A DNA stretch of 64,000 nucleotides from Hydrocarboniphaga sp. (GTDB taxonomy: Bacteria; Pseudomonadota; Gammaproteobacteria; Nevskiales; Nevskiaceae): assembly GCF_028291725.1 (NCBI RefSeq), contig NZ_JAQGNT010000002.1:62001-126000 (forward strand). Direction: 5' to 3'. Made by a program: the position numbers and the translations under genes. Shown here piece after piece: positions 60,622 to 64,000 of this stretch; within the stretch, counting starts at the first letter, position 1, and the number at the start of each line of letters is the position of its first letter. Below the pieces are notes generated by a model. It saw only the letters and a list, made by a program, of their open reading frames with translations. It had not been told where the DNA came from and searched no databases.

Positions 60622-60655
60622 CAACAAAAAGCCCGCGAAAGCGGGCTTTTTGTTG
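60622..60655. terminator. Bidirectional Rho-independent terminator
   Basis: CAACAAAAAGCCCGC, loop GAAA, GCGGGCTTTTTGTTG. A strong 15-bp stem ending infA and, in the other direction, clpA. Confidence 0.92.
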
Positions 60656-60658
60656 GCC

Positions 60659-60739
60659 GTAGGTCGGCAATCCCTTGCCGACGTGTGCTCTCGGTTGCGC
60701 AATCGCTGCCTCACGTCGGCAACGGGATTGCCGACCTAC
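60659..60739. repeat. REPIN, family D
   Basis: Left arm GTAGGTCGGCAATCCCTTGC and its partner ending GCAATCCCGTTGCCGACGTG-like complement; the right end reads GATTGCCGACCTAC. Each arm contains GTCGGCAA...TTGCCGAC. It lies just after the infA terminator and before the clpA stop, between convergent genes. Confidence 0.88.
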
Positions 60740-60745
60740 ATCGCC

Positions 60746-63031
60746 TCAGACCGGCTCCAGCTGCGCCACTTTCTCTTTGGACTCCATCTCGAACACGAGC
60801 TTGTCGTCCTTGACCGAGACATGGACGCTGCCGCCGTGCGCAAGCTTGCCGAACAATAGCTCCTCGGCCAGCGGGCGCTTAAGCGCATCCTGAATCGTGC
60901 GCGCCATGGGACGCGCACCCATCTTCGGATCGTAGCCGCGCGTGCCCAACCAGGCGCGCGCATCCTCGTCGATATCCAGCACCACACCTTTGGCGGCGAG
61001 CTGCTCTTCGAGCTGAACCAGGAACTTGTCGACAACCCGCGAAATCTCGACCGGCCCCAGCGCGGCAAACGGGATGATCGCGTCGAGACGGTTGCGGAAT
61101 TCCGGCGTGAACATCTTGCGTATCACTTCCATCGCATCCATCGAGTGGACGTGCTCGACCAGACCGATCGAGCGACGCGAGGACTCCTCGGCGCCGGCGT
61201 TGGTCGTCATCACCAGGATAACGTTGCGGAAATCCGCCTTGCGGCCGTTGTTATCGGTCAGCGTGCCGTGGTCCATGACCTGCAGCAGCAGGTTGAAAAC
61301 ATCCGGATGCGCCTTCTCGATTTCATCGAGCAGTACCACGCAATGCGGTTGCTTGATGACCGCCTCGGTCAGCAGACCGCCCTGGTCGAAACCGACATAG
61401 CCCGGAGGCGCGCCGATCAGACGGCTGACCGTGTGGCGCTCCATGTACTCGGACATGTCGAAACGGATCAGCTCGATGCCCAACTGCAGCGCGAGCTGGC
61501 GCGTGACCTCGGTCTTGCCGACGCCGGTCGGGCCGGCCAGCAGGAAGTTGCCGATCGGTTTGTCCGGATTGCCGAGGCCCGAGCGCGACAGCTTGATGGA
61601 TGAGGCCAGCTGCTCGATCGCCACGTCCTGACCGTAGATCGTCAGCTTCAGATCGCGTTCCAGCGTCGCCAGCCTGTCACGGTCGTTCGAGGACACGCTC
61701 TTCGGAGGAATCCGCGCGATCTTGGCGACGGTCTCTTCGATGTCGCGGACCTGCACGGTCTTGCGGCGCTTGGATTCCGGCAGCAGGCGCAGCCGCGCGG
61801 CTGCTTCGTCGATCACGTCGATCGCCTTGTCCGGCAGATGGCGGTCGGTGATGTGGCGCACCGACAACTCCACCGCCGAGCGCAGCGCGCCGCGGGTGAA
61901 CTGCACATGGTGATGTTCTTCGAAGCGAAGCTTCAGGCCTTCGAGAATCTTGACCGTATCTTCGACGGTCGGCTCGGTGACGTCGATCTTCTGGAAACGG
62001 CGCGCCAGCGCGCGATCCTTCTCGAAGATGCCGCGATATTCCTGGTAGGTGGTCGAGCCCATGCAGCGCAGCTCACCCGTGGACAGCAGCGGCTTGAGCA
62101 GGTTGGACGCATCCATGACACCGCCGCTGGCCGCGCCGGCACCGATGATCATGTGGATCTCGTCGATGAACACGATCGCGCCCGGCTGCGTGGTCAGCTC
62201 GGTCATCACCGCTTTGAAACGCTTCTCGAAGTCGCCGCGATACTTGGTGCCGGCGATCAGGCTGCCGAGATCCAGGCTGTAAACAACGCTGCCGCGCAGC
62301 AGATCAGGCACGCGGTCTTCGATGATCAGCCAGGCCAGGCCTTCAGCGATCGCGGTCTTGCCGACGCCGGCCTCCCCAACCAGCAGCGGGTTGTTCTTGC
62401 GCCTACGGCACAGCGTCTGCATGACGCGCTCGATTTCCTGCTCACGGCCGATCAGCGGATCGATCTGGCCGCGCGCAGCGCGCTCGTTCAGATTCACCGC
62501 GAACTGTTCCAGCGCGGTCTTGCCGCTGGCCTTGCCGTCTTCCTTGTCCTCGTTGTCCTGCGACGCCTCGGGTGCCGGCTGCGGCGCCTGGCTGTTGTTC
62601 TTGGCGATGCCGTGGCTGATGAAGTTGACCACGTCGAGCCGCGTTACGCCCTGCTCGTTGAGCAGATAGACCGCGTGGGTGTCTTTTTCGGCGAACAGCG
62701 CGACCAGCACGTTGAGCGTGGTGACCTGCTTTTTACCCGCCGCCTGCACGTGGTAGATCGCGCGCTGCAGCACACGCTGGAACGACAGCGTCGGCTGCAC
62801 TTCGACCTGATCGGCCGATTCGCGGTTGGAGTGGATGTTCTGACGGATGTAGTCGCGCAGTGCCTGCTCGAGTTTTTCGAGATCGGCGCCACCGCCACTC
62901 AGCACTTCCGACACGTTGGTATCGGACAACAGGGCCAGCAGCAGATGTTCGACGGTCAGCAGTTCGTGGCCTTCACCACGAGCGGCCAAGAACGCGGCGT
63001 CCAATGCTTTCTGGAGTTCATCGCTGAGCAT
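60746..63031 (-). CDS. clpA: ATP-dependent Clp protease ATP-binding subunit ClpA
   Basis: A 761-residue Hsp100 unfoldase. An N-terminal Clp_N double repeat (ClpS docking) is followed by AAA module 1 with Walker A GEAGVGKT, module 2 with GPTGVGKT and Walker B VVLLDEIEKAHPD, and a C-terminal IGL-type loop region (expected to dock ClpP). ClpA feeds substrates, including N-degron proteins brought by ClpS, to ClpP. Its start overlaps the clpS stop (TAATG), so the two are coupled. Confidence 0.97.
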   Translation of the reverse strand: MLSDELQKALDAAFLAARGEGHELLTVEHLLLALLSDTNVSEVLSGGGADLEKLEQALRDYIRQNIHSNRESADQVEVQPTLSFQRVLQRAIYHVQAAGKKQVTTLNVLVALFAEKDTHAVYLLNEQGVTRLDVVNFISHGIAKNNSQAPQPAPEASQDNEDKEDGKASGKTALEQFAVNLNERAARGQIDPLIGREQEIERVMQTLCRRRKNNPLLVGEAGVGKTAIAEGLAWLIIEDRVPDLLRGSVVYSLDLGSLIAGTKYRGDFEKRFKAVMTELTTQPGAIVFIDEIHMIIGAGAASGGVMDASNLLKPLLSTGELRCMGSTTYQEYRGIFEKDRALARRFQKIDVTEPTVEDTVKILEGLKLRFEEHHHVQFTRGALRSAVELSVRHITDRHLPDKAIDVIDEAAARLRLLPESKRRKTVQVRDIEETVAKIARIPPKSVSSNDRDRLATLERDLKLTIYGQDVAIEQLASSIKLSRSGLGNPDKPIGNFLLAGPTGVGKTEVTRQLALQLGIELIRFDMSEYMERHTVSRLIGAPPGYVGFDQGGLLTEAVIKQPHCVVLLDEIEKAHPDVFNLLLQVMDHGTLTDNNGRKADFRNVILVMTTNAGAEESSRRSIGLVEHVHSMDAMEVIRKMFTPEFRNRLDAIIPFAALGPVEISRVVDKFLVQLEEQLAAKGVVLDIDEDARAWLGTRGYDPKMGARPMARTIQDALKRPLAEELLFGKLAHGGSVHVSVKDDKLVFEMESKEKVAQLEPV

Positions 63032-63357
63032 TAAGCTTTCTCCATGACGGTGAGCAGCGGGTGCTGATGCTTACGGGCGTAGGCGTTTACCTGAGCAGTC
63101 TTGGTTTCCGCGATCTCCACCGGGAAAATCCCGGCGGTGCCGCGGCCCTTGGTGTGAACGTGGAGCATGATCTGCACCGCCGCCTCCCGGGTGTGATGAA
63201 AAAACTGCTGCAAGACCTGGACCACGAACTCCATCGGCGTGAAGTCGTCGTTGACGACGATCACTTTGTACATCGGCGGCTGCTGCAGGCGCGGCTTGGC
63301 TTCCTCTACGGCGAGGTCGCGAAGTTCGTCACGCTGGGTATTGCTGCTGCGGCTCAT
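63031..63357 (-). CDS. clpS: ClpS adaptor of the N-degron pathway
   Basis: A 108-residue adaptor. After a flexible tail, [20 protein letters not shown] carries the N-degron pocket Asp residues, with [20 protein letters not shown] and the helix after it. ClpS binds N-terminal Leu, Phe, Tyr and Trp and hands such proteins to ClpA. Start 63357 is chosen because ClpS similarity begins at [12 protein letters not shown]. Translationally coupled to clpA and 2.7 kb from bpt, with aat next to that, which makes the set nearly complete. Confidence 0.95.
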   Translation of the reverse strand: MSRSSNTQRDELRDLAVEEAKPRLQQPPMYKVIVVNDDFTPMEFVVQVLQQFFHHTREAAVQIMLHVHTKGRGTAGIFPVEIAETKTAQVNAYARKHQHPLLTVMEKA

Positions 63358-63696
63358 GGTCCTAGTGTAGCGCTGTACATGTAAAAAACGAGGCCGCCGG
63401 ACATGACAGCTCGCGACTCTTGCGGGCCGGCTCGCGCGCCGCCGCCTGGCCACGCCCGACATCGCCTTGCACGTCTGATGGGACCAAAGCAATCTGGTTT
63501 CAGATACCAACAATTCAAGTGCCATTCCAGGCGCCGCCGGCTACGTTACCGATGGCGACGCATGGCAACACTTCGGCAACCACCGGCGCAATTCGTTCCT
63601 GCATCACGGTGTTGCGCAGGCTGCGCCGCGGGTTGGAGACCGAACCCGGGTTTATCCCGCTGTTATCCGTAACAAACAGCAGGTTATGATGGCCTT
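63358..63696. other. 339-base stretch with no supportable gene
   Basis: Between clpS and gspC. One frame on the plus strand (63479-63700) is open for about 70 codons but has no ATG except at its end and no recognised content. The bases before gspC are CAGGTTATGATGGCCTT. The rest probably holds the promoters of the two divergent genes. Confidence 0.45.
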
Positions 63697-64000
63697 ATGA
63701 CCTCTTTGGCCGATAACCTGCCGCGCACGCTTGCGCTCGCCTACGAGCGCCACGGGCGCTGGCTGCCGGCCGCGGCGAAGGTTCTGTTCGCGCTTTTGCT
63801 GGCGCGGCTGCTCGCGGAGTTCGTCTGGCTGTGGGTGCCCGCCCCTGAGGCCAGTGCCTGGAAACCGGCGCCGCCGGCCATCAGCGCCGCCAATACTCCG
63901 ACGGCGGCCAGCGGCCCCAATGCCGAGCTGATCGCCGGCGCCCATCTGTTCGGTGATTATCAGGCGCCGGCCGATCCGGCGCTCGACCAGATGGACAAGG
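63697..64000 (+). CDS. gspC: Type II secretion protein GspC-like, 3' end outside window
   Basis: The first 101 codons of a protein of a GspC-like N-terminus. A short cytoplasmic tail is followed by a transmembrane helix (LLARLLAEFVWLWV, about residues 32-46), a Pro/Ala-rich linker, and the start of the periplasmic homology region, LIAGAHLFGDYQAP. The LIAGAHLFG motif is common in GspC proteins that link the inner-membrane platform to the outer-membrane secretin. The rest of the operon, expected downstream (gspD and others), is outside the window. Assignment is from the N-terminus only. Confidence 0.7.
   Translation, partial: MTSLADNLPRTLALAYERHGRWLPAAAKVLFALLLARLLAEFVWLWVPAPEASAWKPAPPAISAANTPTAASGPNAELIAGAHLFGDYQAPADPALDQMDK

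Noticed and set aside
63479-63700. Open frame upstream of gspC
   Set aside because: About 70 codons are open but there is no start codon until the very end, no ribosome site and no recognisable domain.

Overview
The window reads as a 64 kb stretch of chromosome from a GC-rich gammaproteobacterium, most likely near the Xanthomonadales/Nevskiales (inference). Reasons: a 4.5S-type SRP RNA, ParC and ParE of gammaproteobacterial type, the xseB-ispA-dxs and tsaB-yoaA pairings, long PstC/PstA permeases with an OprO/P-like porin, a FimX-like protein, a Lys34-type EF-P with EpmA and EpmB, and a GspC-like gene at the right edge. Nearly everything is core or conserved accessory genome. I see no prophage, integrase, transposase, CRISPR array or tRNA gene.

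Layout. 1-5.3 kb: end of a PhoQ-like sensor kinase, an exported esterase, orn, phhB, recR, a TSUP permease and a YjbR-like gene. 5.3-8 kb: the EF-P system (efp, epmA, divergent epmB). 8-14 kb: a FimX-like c-di-GMP protein, a Tat-exported flavin amine oxidase paired with a RidA-like lipoprotein, an unknown membrane protein and htpX. 14.2-21.3 kb: parC and parE, separated by a less GC-rich block of accessory genes. 21.4-25.2 kb: xseB-ispA-dxs and a small membrane protein. 25.3-32.3 kb: cysG, ybaB, dnaX, a small exported protein with a tandem AAA ATPase, the SRP RNA gene, and tsaB. 32.3-37.1 kb: yoaA, a TPR lipoprotein and mrcB. 37.2-45.6 kb: the phosphate locus pstS-porin-pstC-pstA-pstB-phoU behind a clear Pho box. 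45.6-49.9 kb: the sulfur locus (TSUP permease, CysB-like regulator, sulfite reductase, DUF934). 50-51.1 kb: two unknown exported proteins. 51.2-57.1 kb: serS, rarA, lolA, ftsK. 57.3-63.4 kb: an unknown gene, a GNAT-like gene, then aat, bpt, infA, clpA and clpS, which form an almost complete N-degron pathway. The right edge holds the start of a type II secretion gspC.

Links between genes. CysG makes the siroheme needed by the sulfite reductase encoded 22 kb away. EpmA and EpmB act on Lys34 of the neighbouring EF-P. Aat and Bpt make N-degrons that ClpS delivers to ClpA. The amine oxidase would release imines that the exported RidA-like protein could hydrolyse (inference).

The most striking non-genic signal is a set of six paired inverted repeats of REP/REPIN type. 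Each begins with GTAG followed by a nested palindrome, and they fall into four sequence families. Five of the six lie between convergent genes, and in several cases the GTAG supplies a gene's TAG stop codon. A seventh inverted repeat, without a GTAG start, supplies the ftsK stop codon. I found no clearly new multi-gene system. The best candidates for follow-up are the REPIN set, the exported amine oxidase/RidA pair, the tandem AAA ATPase with its small exported partner, and the unknown exported pair at 50-51 kb.
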